From assembly GCF_000319245.1 (NCBI RefSeq), contig NC_019814.1, forward strand, positions 1 to 64,000: a stretch of 64,000 nt of DNA, given 5' to 3'. The stretch comes from Candidatus Kinetoplastibacterium blastocrithidii (ex Strigomonas culicis). GTDB taxonomy: Bacteria > Pseudomonadota > Gammaproteobacteria > Burkholderiales > Burkholderiaceae_B. How positions within the stretch are numbered: position 1 is the stretch's first letter; each line of letters starts with the position of its first letter. This document shows, in pieces, positions 27,708 to 37,680 of this stretch. A program made the position numbers and the translations under genes. The notes below the pieces were generated by a model that did no database searches, had not been told where the DNA came from, and saw only the letters and a list, made by a program, of their open reading frames with translations.

Positions 27708-28394
27708 ATGTTAAAAAACGAAAAGAAAACTATAGAAATAGAGACTAGCATAGAACCATCACATACATTAATATGGCTTCATGGATTAGGAGCAAACGCA
27801 CAAGACAGCATACAAATTCTAAGTAATTTGGATATTAGAAACTTAAATACACGCTTCATATGCCCTAATGCTCCTGAGAGGATTATATCAGTAAATTGCG
27901 GGCTAAAAATGCAAGCATGGTACGATATAAAATCAAATATAATTGATGAAAATGAAGATATCTGCGGGATAAAAGAATCCGTCTGCATTATAAATGATTT
28001 GATAAATAGAGAAAAATCAAGAGGTATTAAACCTGATAATATTATCTTAGGTGGATTTTCACAAGGTTGTGCGCTAGCATTATATGCTGGATTAAGCATA
28101 ACCGAAAAAATAAATGGTATAATTGCCCTATCCGGTTATTTGCCTATGAAAAAAGATCTGATTAGCAAATTAAATCAACATCGAGATATAAATATCTTTG
28201 TTGGACATGGGATAAATGATCCATTAATATCTCCATCCTATCCAAAAGAATATGTGGAGATATTGAGAAAGAACGGTTATAACAATATAAAACTTAAATA
28301 TTACGACATAGCCCATAGTATCTGCACAGATGAGCTAAAAGATATAAGCAATGCAATAAAAGAAATGATAACAAAAAAATCAATAACGACTTAG
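27708..28394 (+). CDS. Carboxylesterase / acyl-protein thioesterase-like hydrolase
   Basis: Cytoplasmic alpha/beta hydrolase of 228 aa of the phospholipase/carboxylesterase (EstB, YpfH-like) family. Motifs: LIWLHGLGANAQD (oxyanion region), GGFSQGCALA with the nucleophile serine, VGHGINDPLISP with the catalytic Asp, and YDIAHSICTDEL with the His. The triad is complete. Physiological substrate unknown. Its 3' end overlaps the convergent Pat-like gene by 15 nt. Confidence 0.87.
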   Translation: MLKNEKKTIEIETSIEPSHTLIWLHGLGANAQDSIQILSNLDIRNLNTRFICPNAPERIISVNCGLKMQAWYDIKSNIIDENEDICGIKESVCIINDLINREKSRGIKPDNIILGGFSQGCALALYAGLSITEKINGIIALSGYLPMKKDLISKLNQHRDINIFVGHGINDPLISPSYPKEYVEILRKNGYNNIKLKYYDIAHSICTDELKDISNAIKEMITKKSITT

Positions 28395-30812
28395 GTCAAA
28401 ATATACTCTATATATAGATTTATCTTCAGGATCAGTTTTTATAATAAAGCCAAGATTTTTTAGCAAAGATAACATGGGCCTGTTGCTACTTAAAACAAAA
28501 CCATCCATGTATTTAAAACCTATTTTTTTCGCTGCATCTATCATGTAAATCATCAATTTATTACCGAGCCCAATTCTCTGCCATTTATCACCAACAACTA
28601 GAGCATATTCGACTCCTAAACCATCTTCATTACATAAAAAATGCACAAAGCCAATCATAGTATCCTCGTTGTATTTATCATTATTGGCTGATTTGTCTAT
28701 AATTGCCACCAAAGCCAACTCTCGTTGATAATCAATCTGAGTATAATGAGATAACATTTTAGGAGTTAACTCTCTCATTGCAGATATGAATCTCATGTAG
28801 CGAGATCTGTCAGATAATCCTCTAATGAAATTCTGCAAGATTTCTGCGTCTTCAGGACGTATCGGCCTCACCAAACATACTGTCCCATCTTTCAAATAAC
28901 ACTTCTTTACTAGATCCGAAGGATATGGATGAATTGCCATGTGTGGATAAGCAACATTCACAAAATTATCATTGCCATGTTTCATGATCTCTACTGCTAC
29001 ATTATCAGATACTACCCCATAATCTGTAATAAAAAATGGTCCTAAACATAGTGAATAGATATCAGGAAGCGCTATCAACATCTCAGAAATTTGAACTAAA
29101 ATTAATTGTAATGTACTTAAGCGATTATCGCCAATTTCTAATTTATTAACAAAGACATTACTACGTTCTATAAGTTGTCTGGCTAAAAAATTATTTAGAG
29201 GAGGTATTTCCATATTCAAAGGATTTGTATTATCAAAATTTTTATGATTAATAAAGCTACCACAAAGTTGTATAACTGGACCAAATATACTATCTCTCCA
29301 TACATGTATCTCAATGGGGCCATTAGATCTAGGCAAAAATTTCCACTCTGTAGAGAATTTGATTCTCATGTCAAATGCACAAAACATTGCATCTATTTCT
29401 TGTAAATTTAAATTATGCCTGCCATTTGAAATAATTGAGCTTAATAATAACTTTATATCATCAATATTTGGCAATACATAGAACGGAATAGATGGCTGAA
29501 CCTGCAACAGTAATTGCTGATTGTAATAATGTTCTGCTAATACACTAATAGCATAAGCAGCTGACTCTGGAGTTTGAAACACCGATATCATATATCTGTT
29601 ACATATTTTCACTAAGGATGTCGCTGCAATATCAGCCATCAAACAAATTACTATTGGTTTTTTTATTTCAGGAATTATGTTTAATAATGCCTCAACTATA
29701 GATAGCATGTCTGAAGAATAATCAGGAGCTATCAGCACAAGAATACCATCTATATCATCATCAGATAAAAACAAATTCATTGCTTTTATAACAAGATCCT
29801 TATCTAATGAACTATGAATTATAATTGAGCAATGATCAATTACTGATATTTTATCAAACAATAACTTTATAGATTCCCTGGTATTGCTTGATAAATTGCT
29901 CTTTAATAGCATTGGGGAAGCATATATCATATCAACGGCTAGTCTAGATAGTCCTATGCCATTTGAAAACAAGGCAATTCTTCTACCATTTAATTTATTT
30001 GGATAAGATAATATTCTTACTGCAGAAAATAACTGTGAAAAATATCTTATCCTAACCACGCCTGTTCTACGCATAACAGCACTAAACACAACATCATCAT
30101 AATCATGATGACCTGCTTTTAATACTATTACAGGCTTTATCCTAGCCAATGCTCTTAGCGCACTGATAAACTCACGGACATTGTCCATGTTTTCTAAATA
30201 CAAGACAATACTCTCGGTATAATAGTCCCAAATCAAATAATCTATTACCTTGGATAAACTAAGTGACGTTTCTTTCCCTATAAATAAAACTAACGAAAAT
30301 CCTATATTGTCTCTTGAGGCCCAGTCTATAATTACCGACACAATAGACCTAGATTGAGATATTAAAGCAACTCTACCTTGTCTAACAGAAGGAAAATTAG
30401 GGCTTAAATTTAAAGAAATACTTGGGCGCTGTATACCAAAAGAATCAGGCCCCAATAACTCGCACTTACAATCACTAGCCCATCTTTTACACAAATCTCT
30501 TATGTTTTTTGAATATAATGATGCATCATGATTTAATATAATAGCAGCCCTGGGATTAAACTTACTTAAAGAATAAAGTGTCTCCTGTAAAATATCATTA
30601 GAAACACATACGAGGACAAGATCCACGGAATCTATAATACTAGGGTTACATTTACCGTAGTATTTTACATACAACTCTTTATTTTTAATACGATCAATAT
30701 CTATAAGATTTTTTTTTATATTTTCAGGCAAAGATATGTTATTTATTTCCTTGTCGGTGCAAATTAATAATGAAGATGGATCTAACAAAGAAGAAAGAAA
30801 GTGCCTTGACAT
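28380..30812 (-). CDS. Pat-like protein lysine acetyltransferase (acyl-CoA synthetase-like domains + GNAT)
   Basis: An 810-residue protein with the layout of YfiQ/Pat enzymes: N-terminal CoA-binding and ligase-CoA domains of the NDP-forming acyl-CoA synthetase type (about 1-440: GPDSFGIQRP, VALISQSRSIVSVIIDW, LFSNGIGLSRLAVDM), a degenerate ATP-grasp-like region (about 460-650), and a C-terminal GNAT domain (about 660-805: LVRPIRPEDAEILQNFIRG, LVVGDKWQRIGLGNKLM). Pat acetylates lysines, e.g. of acetyl-CoA synthetase, using acetyl-CoA. It is one of the largest genes here, and keeping 2.4 kb for a regulator is notable in a small genome. Pseudo-enzymatic ligase part is expected for the family. 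Confidence 0.88.
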   Translation of the reverse strand: MSRHFLSSLLDPSSLLICTDKEINNISLPENIKKNLIDIDRIKNKELYVKYYGKCNPSIIDSVDLVLVCVSNDILQETLYSLSKFNPRAAIILNHDASLYSKNIRDLCKRWASDCKCELLGPDSFGIQRPSISLNLSPNFPSVRQGRVALISQSRSIVSVIIDWASRDNIGFSLVLFIGKETSLSLSKVIDYLIWDYYTESIVLYLENMDNVREFISALRALARIKPVIVLKAGHHDYDDVVFSAVMRRTGVVRIRYFSQLFSAVRILSYPNKLNGRRIALFSNGIGLSRLAVDMIYASPMLLKSNLSSNTRESIKLLFDKISVIDHCSIIIHSSLDKDLVIKAMNLFLSDDDIDGILVLIAPDYSSDMLSIVEALLNIIPEIKKPIVICLMADIAATSLVKICNRYMISVFQTPESAAYAISVLAEHYYNQQLLLQVQPSIPFYVLPNIDDIKLLLSSIISNGRHNLNLQEIDAMFCAFDMRIKFSTEWKFLPRSNGPIEIHVWRDSIFGPVIQLCGSFINHKNFDNTNPLNMEIPPLNNFLARQLIERSNVFVNKLEIGDNRLSTLQLILVQISEMLIALPDIYSLCLGPFFITDYGVVSDNVAVEIMKHGNDNFVNVAYPHMAIHPYPSDLVKKCYLKDGTVCLVRPIRPEDAEILQNFIRGLSDRSRYMRFISAMRELTPKMLSHYTQIDYQRELALVAIIDKSANNDKYNEDTMIGFVHFLCNEDGLGVEYALVVGDKWQRIGLGNKLMIYMIDAAKKIGFKYMDGFVLSSNRPMLSLLKNLGFIIKTDPEDKSIYRVYFDLSRY

Positions 30813-30945
30813 TAATTTATACTATACTCCATCAAAAATAAGATAAAACAAATAAAAATATTTACTGTTATTATAGTATTTTCTAGACAATATATTTTTA
30901 TTTAATACAAATAAGTGTTCAATTCTAACAATTTAATTTATTTAT

Positions 30946-32373
30946 ATGAACTCCTACACTAATAATAACGTGCGTGTTCGTTTCGCTCCATCCCCAACAG
31001 GTTTCCTTCATCTGGGAGGTGCTCGTACAGCATTGTTTTCATGGGCTTTTGCCAAACACAATAACGGTATATTTTTATTGCGCATAGAAGATACTGACAT
31101 AAAGAGATCAACTAAAGAAGCTATAAAATCCATCATGGATGGCATGACATGGTTAGGAATAATATCAGATGAAGAGATAGTATATCAAACTCAAAGAATG
31201 GAGCGCTACCGAGAATTACTAAAAAAAATGCTTAACGAAGGTAATGCTTATTACTGTTATAGTTCAGCTGAAGAAATTGACAAAATGAGAGAAGAAGCTA
31301 GGAAAAATGAAACAAAACCAAAATATGATGGCACATGGAGACCTGAGCTTAATAAAATAATGCCAAATATACCAAAAGATCGCAATCCAACAATAAGATT
31401 TAAAAACCCATCAACAGGGATAGTAACATGGAATGACATGGTAAAAGGAAGGATTAGTTTTAAAAATGAGGAACTTGATGATTTAGTAATAGCTCGTTCT
31501 GATGGCACTCCTACATATAATTTTTGTGTAGCCATAGATGACCTGGATATGGGCATATCTCATGTGTTACGAGGAGATGATCATGTCAATAATACACCTA
31601 GGCAGATTAATATACTAAAATCACTGAATGCAAAAATTCCCGAATACGGACATCTGCCTATGATATTAGGAACAGATGGCGAGAAGTTGTCAAAGAGACA
31701 CGGGGCCATGAATATTATGGAATATAAATCTAAAGGCTACCTTCCTGAAGCAATGGTAAACTATTTGGCTCGCCTTGGATGGAGCCATAATAATGATGAG
31801 ATATTTAATACTAGGCAGCTAATAGACTGGTTTGACATTAAACATCTATCCAAGTCTCCGTCACAATGGGATCCTAAAAAACTTGACTGGATTAATTCAT
31901 ACTATATAAAACATACAGATACTCATAATTTAGTGAATATGGTAATGCCGATGATAACAGCTCGCAATTATGAGCCTAACGAAAATGATCTAGGATCTAT
32001 AATAGACCTTTTTAAAGAAAGGTCTACAACTCTAAATCAACTTGCTGAAAATGCAATAATTTTCTATAAAGAGACTATCAATATAGCAGATGATATAAAA
32101 AATAAGTGTACTGATGATCAAACAATTCAACTTATACGCAAATTCATTTCTATTGCAAATAACGTAGACTGGAAAATAGAAGAAATAGATAGAGTTATTA
32201 AAACTATAATTACAGAAAACAATATAACAATGAAACAAATTGCATTGCCACTAAGAATATATTTAACAGGAGAAGCAAATACTCCATCTATCAATAAAGT
32301 CTTATTACTATTAGGTAAGGAAAAGGTACTTAGCCGTCTAAGAAAGACTCTTGATAATTACAAACAGCTCTAA
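30946..32373 (+). CDS. gltX: Glutamyl-tRNA synthetase
   Basis: Charges tRNA-Glu for protein synthesis and, in organisms with the C5 route, for haem precursors. Class I motifs: HIGH-type RFAPSPTGFLHLGGAR and KMSKS-type DGEKLSKRHG. 475 aa with a C-terminal anticodon-binding helical domain. HemL, which acts two steps later in the C5 pathway, is also in the window, and GltS would supply the glutamate. Discriminating versus non-discriminating charging cannot be told by eye. Confidence 0.97.
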   Translation: MNSYTNNNVRVRFAPSPTGFLHLGGARTALFSWAFAKHNNGIFLLRIEDTDIKRSTKEAIKSIMDGMTWLGIISDEEIVYQTQRMERYRELLKKMLNEGNAYYCYSSAEEIDKMREEARKNETKPKYDGTWRPELNKIMPNIPKDRNPTIRFKNPSTGIVTWNDMVKGRISFKNEELDDLVIARSDGTPTYNFCVAIDDLDMGISHVLRGDDHVNNTPRQINILKSLNAKIPEYGHLPMILGTDGEKLSKRHGAMNIMEYKSKGYLPEAMVNYLARLGWSHNNDEIFNTRQLIDWFDIKHLSKSPSQWDPKKLDWINSYYIKHTDTHNLVNMVMPMITARNYEPNENDLGSIIDLFKERSTTLNQLAENAIIFYKETINIADDIKNKCTDDQTIQLIRKFISIANNVDWKIEEIDRVIKTIITENNITMKQIALPLRIYLTGEANTPSINKVLLLLGKEKVLSRLRKTLDNYKQL

Positions 32374-32669
32374 TATTTAATTATAAATAAGCGTCTCACA
32401 GAATTGAAAATTGGTGATAGTTATTAAAATTTAATCATAGTCAAATATCTTTTTAAGAAATAGGCTAAGAAATTTTATCAGCAAATTTTTCTCTTGTAAG
32501 TTAGGGGATCAATAACTAAAATTAGTCTATTACATCTACACTTCGATCCCCTAGGTCTGCTTGAGACACTGTCTCTTTTTAGATATTAACAACAACTGTT
32601 AGGATACTCTTAGCAAATCCAGGCGATTAAAGAACCTTAAAATTTAAGCCTTGATTTAGGGATTTAATC
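32374..32669 (+). promoter_or_regulatory. Structured leader region upstream of nrdA
   Basis: 296 bp without a gene. A 9-bp perfect inverted repeat (TAGGGGATC at 32502-32510 with GATCCCCTA at 32545-32553) is followed ten bases later by a short hairpin GAGAC-ACT-GTCTC and five T (32563-32580), resembling a terminator or attenuator about 90 nt before the nrdA ATG. The GC-rich repeat stands out in this AT-rich DNA. It could be a small RNA or an nrdA leader; I recognise no known riboswitch. Confidence 0.45.
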
Positions 32670-35531
32670 ATGCAAAAAACAGTAATTTCTATAACTGATG
32701 ACTCATCAGCTGTAAGCAAAAAACAACAAAATTATATTGACAAATGGTCTGACTATAAAGTAATTAGACGAGATGGATCTGTAGCTGATTTTATTCCAAT
32801 CAAGATTAATATTGCAATAACAAAAGCATTCATAGCAGTACGCAATGACCAAGGTATAATGTCCGCTAGCAATAGGGAGCTAATTGAAAAACTTACAAAT
32901 CAAGTTATATCTGCTCTGATACGGAACAAACCTAGTGCTGGATCATTTCATATAGAAGACATTCAAGATTATGTTGAATTATCTCTAATGAGAGCAGGTC
33001 TTCAAGATGTTGCTAGAGCTTATGTTCTATATAGAGAAAAAAGAAATCAAGAAAGGATTATATCAAAAACCATAATAGATAAAAAAAATAATACTGAAGA
33101 TGAGAACTCTATAACAGTAAAAGAAAATAATCAGTTAAGAACAATTAAAATATCTTCGTTAAAATCAATTATAAAATCAGCCACCACTGGACTAGAAAAT
33201 GTTATAAAAGAAGTCGATATAGAAATAATTATAAAAGAAACTCTTAAAAATCTATACGAAGGCATACCAATTAAAGAAGTATTTAAATCTATAATTCTAA
33301 CGACAAGAGCAAAAATAGAGAAAGAACCATCCTATAACTATGTAACTGCTAGGTTACTACTACACACAATAAGGAAAGAAGTTCTAGGGAAAGATATCTC
33401 TCATGAGGAAATGCATAAAAATTATGCAGATTATTTACCTGAATTCATTAAAATTGGGGTAAAAGGTGGGATTCTATCATCTGATCTTGAAGATTATGAT
33501 CTAAATTTGCTAGGGAATGTAATTGATGCTAACAGAGACCTAAATTTTAAATATCTTGGACTGCAAACCTTATATGATCGTTATTTTTTGCATCTAAATG
33601 GAAAACGGATAGAACTTCCACAAATATTTTTTATGAGGGTTGCTATGGGCATAGCAACTAAAGAACGAGACAAAAACCAAAAAGCAATAGAATTCTATAA
33701 TATATTGTCTTCTTTTGATTTTATGAGCTCTACTCCTACTTTATTTAACTCTGGAACTAAACACGCTCAGATGTCATCCTGCTATCTAACGACAGTGCCT
33801 GATAATCTAGATGGCATATATGAGTCTATAAAAGAAAATGCTCTGCTAGCTAAATATGCTGGCGGACTTGGTAATGATTGGACCCCAGTACGAGCATTAA
33901 GGAGTCATATAAAAGGAACAAATGGAGAAAGCCAAGGAGTAGTTCCTTTTTTAAAAGTTGTTAACGATACAGCTGTTGCTGTTAATCAAGGAGGTAAACG
34001 TAAAGGAGCTGTATGTACCTATCTTGAAACATGGCACTTGGATATAGAAGAATTTTTAGAGCTAAGAAAAAATACTGGCGATGAAAGAAGACGTACCCAA
34101 GACATGAACACATCTAACTGGATACCAGATCTTTTCATGAAGAGAGTAATGAACAATGAAGATTGGACCCTATTCTCTCCATCAGACTGTCCAGATTTAC
34201 ACGAAAAGTATGGTAAAGAATTTGAGAAGGCTTATTCTAAATATGAAGCCAAAACAACAAATGGAGAAATCACCTTATTCAAAAAAATACCAGCTATATC
34301 TCTGTGGAGAAAAATGTTATCAATGTTATTTGAAACTGGTCATCCATGGATAACGTTCAAAGATACATGCAATATAAGATCTCCACAACAGCATATAGGT
34401 GTAGTTCACAGCTCCAATCTATGCACTGAAATAACATTGAATACAAACGAGTCTGAAATAGCAGTATGTAATTTAGGATCCATAAATCTAAATAATCATA
34501 TGAAAACAACAGATAACAAGTCGTTTGAACTTGATCTGAAAAAATTACAAAATACTACTAAAGTAGCAATGAGGATGCTAGATAACATTATTGACATAAA
34601 CTATTATGCGGTATTGAAGGCAAAACAATCAAATGAAAAACATAGACCTGTTGGGCTAGGCATTATGGGATTTCAAGATTGTTTACACATGATGCGCATA
34701 TCCTATGCATCAAAAGAAGCTATAGATTTTGCTGATAAATCTATGGAAGCAATATGCTACTATGCTTATCTAGCTTCTAGTGACCTAGCGAAAGAAAGAG
34801 GTAAATATAACTCATTTAAAGGATCTCTATGGTCACATGGCATCTTGCCACAAGACACTATAGACATATTAGAAAAAGAAAGAGATGGTTATGTTGAAAT
34901 GGATAAATCTAGTCAACTCGATTGGAAATACTTAAGAAATCATATCTTGGAAAATGGAATGCGCAACTCAAACTGTGTTGCAATAGCACCCACAGCTACA
35001 ATATCAAACATAATTGGTGTGTCTGCAAGTATAGAGCCAACCTTCCAAAACCTTTATGTTAAATCTAACCTGTCTGGAGAATTTACCATTATCAATGAAT
35101 ACCTAGTTGACGATTTAAAACAACTAAATATTTGGGATGAAGTAATGGTTGCAGATATAAAATATTTTGATGGCAGCCTATCACGTATAGAACGCATACC
35201 GCAAAATATACGTGATTTATATAAAACAGCTTTTGAAATTCAACCAGAATGGCTAGTAGAGTGTGCTTCGCGTCGTCAAAAGTGGATAGATCAGTCTCAG
35301 TCTTTAAATATATACATGTCAGGCGCATCAGGAAAGAAATTAGATGAAACATATAAGTTAGCATGGATAAGAGGATTAAAAACAACATACTATCTACGAG
35401 CTATGGGGGCAACTAGTACAGAAAAATCTACAGGTCAAGGCGGAGAATTAAATTCAGTTAATATAAAGAAAGAGCAATCAAAAACGTGTCAGATAAACAT
35501 TAATGATCAAGAATGTGAAGTCTGTCAATAA
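32670..35531 (+). CDS. nrdA: Ribonucleoside-diphosphate reductase, large (alpha) subunit, class Ia
   Basis: Makes deoxyribonucleotides. 953 aa. An N-terminal ATP-cone (from KVIRRDGSVADFIPIKI, about residues 28-120) gives dATP feedback control. Active-site cysteines are visible: Cys371 (SSCYLTT), Cys585 in NLCTE with Asn583 and Glu587, and Cys600 (AVCNLGSINLN). The C-terminal redox pair is Cys949/Cys952. AGGG precedes the ATG. nrdB follows after 30 nt. Its repressor gene nrdR is not at the expected glyA-ribD position. Confidence 0.97.
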   Translation: MQKTVISITDDSSAVSKKQQNYIDKWSDYKVIRRDGSVADFIPIKINIAITKAFIAVRNDQGIMSASNRELIEKLTNQVISALIRNKPSAGSFHIEDIQDYVELSLMRAGLQDVARAYVLYREKRNQERIISKTIIDKKNNTEDENSITVKENNQLRTIKISSLKSIIKSATTGLENVIKEVDIEIIIKETLKNLYEGIPIKEVFKSIILTTRAKIEKEPSYNYVTARLLLHTIRKEVLGKDISHEEMHKNYADYLPEFIKIGVKGGILSSDLEDYDLNLLGNVIDANRDLNFKYLGLQTLYDRYFLHLNGKRIELPQIFFMRVAMGIATKERDKNQKAIEFYNILSSFDFMSSTPTLFNSGTKHAQMSSCYLTTVPDNLDGIYESIKENALLAKYAGGLGNDWTPVRALRSHIKGTNGESQGVVPFLKVVNDTAVAVNQGGKRKGAVCTYLETWHLDIEEFLELRKNTGDERRRTQDMNTSNWIPDLFMKRVMNNEDWTLFSPSDCPDLHEKYGKEFEKAYSKYEAKTTNGEITLFKKIPAISLWRKMLSMLFETGHPWITFKDTCNIRSPQQHIGVVHSSNLCTEITLNTNESEIAVCNLGSINLNNHMKTTDNKSFELDLKKLQNTTKVAMRMLDNIIDINYYAVLKAKQSNEKHRPVGLGIMGFQDCLHMMRISYASKEAIDFADKSMEAICYYAYLASSDLAKERGKYNSFKGSLWSHGILPQDTIDILEKERDGYVEMDKSSQLDWKYLRNHILENGMRNSNCVAIAPTATISNIIGVSASIEPTFQNLYVKSNLSGEFTIINEYLVDDLKQLNIWDEVMVADIKYFDGSLSRIERIPQNIRDLYKTAFEIQPEWLVECASRRQKWIDQSQSLNIYMSGASGKKLDETYKLAWIRGLKTTYYLRAMGATSTEKSTGQGGELNSVNIKKEQSKTCQININDQECEVCQ

Positions 35532-35561
35532 AATTTACTGTTACATAATAGGACATGTATT

Positions 35562-36605
35562 ATGACGAACGCACAAGATTCAAGAACCAAAAGAATTATC
35601 GCTTCTGAAAAAAGGATAATAAATGGCAAGACAGATGTAAACCAATTGGTACCATTCAAATATAAATGGGCCTGGGAAAAATACTTGAGTTCGTGCGCTA
35701 ATCATTGGATGCCTCAAGAAGTTAGCATGTCACGTGATATTGCCTTATGGAAAAATCCAAATGGTCTAACAGATGACGAAAGGTTAATTGTAAAAAGAAA
35801 TCTAGGGTTCTTTGTAACAGCTGATTCTTTAGCTGCTAATAACATAGTGCTTGGCACATATAGACACATTACTGCTCCTGAGTGCCGGCAATTTTTATTA
35901 AGACAAGCTTTCGAAGAAGCCATCCATACTCATGCATATCAATACATAGTTGAAAGTTTAGATCTTGATGAATCTGAGATATTTAACGCTTATAACGAAA
36001 TCGAATCAATAAGAGCAAAAGATGAATTTTTAATACCATTTATAGATGTAATATCTGATAAAAAATTTCAAACTGGAACATTAGAGGCAGATCAAACTCT
36101 ATTAAAATCTATAATAGTATTTGCTTGTCTAATGGAAGGTTTATTTTTCTATGTTGGATTTGTTCAAATCCTATCCTTAGGAAGGCAAAATAAAATGACT
36201 GGTTCTGCAGAACAATATATGTATATATTGAGAGATGAATCAATGCATTGTAATTTCGGAATAGATCTTATCAACACAATAAAACTGGAGAATCCTCAGC
36301 TATGGACACGAGAATTCCGAGAAGAAATAACCTCACTATTCTATAAAGCTGTTGATTTAGAATATGCTTATGCAGAAGATACAATGCCAAGAGGCGTCTT
36401 AGGTCTTAATTCAACCATGTTTAAATCTTATCTAAGATTCATAGCTAACAGAAGAGCTCAACAAATAGGTCTAGATATTTTATTTGAACAAGAAATTAAT
36501 CCATTTCCTTGGATGTCAGAAATGGTGGATTTAAAAAAAGAACGAAATTTCTTTGAAACTCGTGTTATTGAATATCAAACTGGTGGCACTTTGACTTGGG
36601 AGTAA
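35562..36605 (+). CDS. nrdB: Ribonucleoside-diphosphate reductase, small (beta) subunit
   Basis: Di-iron protein that generates the tyrosyl radical for NrdA. 347 aa. Metal ligands and radical site can be placed: Asp88 (TADSLAANN), Glu119 and His122 in EEAIHTHAY, radical Tyr126 in the same motif, Glu in CLMEGLFF, and Glu/His in DESMHCNFG. The tyrosine identifies a classical class Ia R2 rather than a metal-only type. Co-transcribed with nrdA. Confidence 0.97.
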   Translation: MTNAQDSRTKRIIASEKRIINGKTDVNQLVPFKYKWAWEKYLSSCANHWMPQEVSMSRDIALWKNPNGLTDDERLIVKRNLGFFVTADSLAANNIVLGTYRHITAPECRQFLLRQAFEEAIHTHAYQYIVESLDLDESEIFNAYNEIESIRAKDEFLIPFIDVISDKKFQTGTLEADQTLLKSIIVFACLMEGLFFYVGFVQILSLGRQNKMTGSAEQYMYILRDESMHCNFGIDLINTIKLENPQLWTREFREEITSLFYKAVDLEYAYAEDTMPRGVLGLNSTMFKSYLRFIANRRAQQIGLDILFEQEINPFPWMSEMVDLKKERNFFETRVIEYQTGGTLTWE

Positions 36606-36639
36606 TAGACTAAACTACTTGGACAGAAAACTTGATAAA

Positions 36640-36676
36640 GAAGACTATGCATATTTTATAATGTATGATAGTCTTC
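36640..36676. terminator. Hairpin between convergent nrdB and prmA
   Basis: GAAGACTAT (36640-36648) pairs with ATAGTCTTC (36668-36676), extended inward by CATA/TATG with one bulged G. It lies between two convergent 3' ends and probably serves both strands. T-runs are poor, so it may act as an RNA 3' end stabiliser as much as a terminator. Confidence 0.55.
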
Positions 36677-36705
36677 CATATTCCAGTTAATATGACACCA
36701 TATCT

Positions 36706-37632
36706 TCATTCAATATATTTCTTTCCATACAAACATACCCAACCATCTATTTCTTTCCAGACGTGAAGTTTGATATTTGGTAAATATACTGATACTACAT
36801 CTTCTATCTGATTAGACAAAATACCAGACAAAACTAAATAACCATTATTCTGAACCATTGAATATAATTTATTAGCCATCAATTGGAGCGGTTTAGATAA
36901 AATATTAGCGACAACAACTTCGTACGTGTTAAAAGGCATATCTTCTGGAGCACAAACTATTAAACTAACATTGTTTATACTGGCATTATGTTTTGCACAA
37001 GAAATAGCTTGGCTATCTATATCTACTGCCACTACCCTTTCTGCTCCTAATTTTAAAGCAGTAATTGCTAAAATACCAGAACCACAACCATAATCTAGTA
37101 ATGAAGATCTTTCCTTAATATTATTATCTAGCCATGATAAACAAAGGCTAGTAGTAGGATGGCTACCTGTGCCAAAAGCTAAACCTGGATTTATTTCTAT
37201 ATAATGAATATTACTTGGATTAGTATTAGTAATATTACTATAAATATCATTCTGATTAATGCTGGAAACTATACAGATTCGTTCTGTTACTAAAATAGGA
37301 GAAAACTTAGACTGAACTAATGAAACCCAGTCCAATTCCTCTAGCTCAACCACAGAAATATAATCCACATCTTTATTACTCATTGCCAAATGATCTAGAG
37401 CTGAATTCAACATATCTAAAGGATTTTCCTCATTTGAAACTAAAACATTTACCCTATTTCTGCTCCAATGAAATTGGGCTTCTGAAAATCCAGGCTCTAA
37501 AAAAAGAGGGTACTCTTCCGCGCTATCTATATCAGCATCTTCAATTGAAACAGACAATGCTCCCAGATTTATAAATGCATCAGATAAAGAATCCATGTAA
37601 ATGGCTTTACAATAAAAAGATAATTCCTGCAA
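36706..37632 (-). CDS. prmA: Ribosomal protein L11 methyltransferase PrmA
   Basis: SAM-dependent trimethylation of ribosomal protein L11. 308 aa. The SAM site is LDYGCGSGILAI and the family motif PGLAFGTGSHPTT precedes it; VVVANILSKPL is also typical. I choose the TTG at 37632 as start: it gives the standard N-terminus (M)QELSFYC...LSDAFINLGALSVS, and GGGAG lies six bases before it. An internal ATG at 37596 would remove the first strand of the substrate domain. accC and accB lie upstream on the same strand. Confidence 0.94.
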   Translation of the reverse strand: MQELSFYCKAIYMDSLSDAFINLGALSVSIEDADIDSAEEYPLFLEPGFSEAQFHWSRNRVNVLVSNEENPLDMLNSALDHLAMSNKDVDYISVVELEELDWVSLVQSKFSPILVTERICIVSSINQNDIYSNITNTNPSNIHYIEINPGLAFGTGSHPTTSLCLSWLDNNIKERSSLLDYGCGSGILAITALKLGAERVVAVDIDSQAISCAKHNASINNVSLIVCAPEDMPFNTYEVVVANILSKPLQLMANKLYSMVQNNGYLVLSGILSNQIEDVVSVYLPNIKLHVWKEIDGWVCLYGKKYIE

Positions 37633-37638
37633 AAATGA

Positions 37639-37643
37639 CTCCC
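37639..37643 (-). promoter_or_regulatory. Shine-Dalgarno deciding the TTG start of prmA
   Basis: GGGAG on the minus strand, spaced six bases from the TTG at 37632-37630. It supports the non-ATG start that the protein family N-terminus also demands. Confidence 0.6.
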
Positions 37644-37680
37644 GGAAATATTATGATTTATCACTAACTAACACTAACAG

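Noticed and set aside
32374-32669. Possible cobalamin or other known riboswitch before nrdA
   Set aside because: I could not find the conserved boxes of the cobalamin riboswitch or any other class I know; left as an unassigned structured leader.
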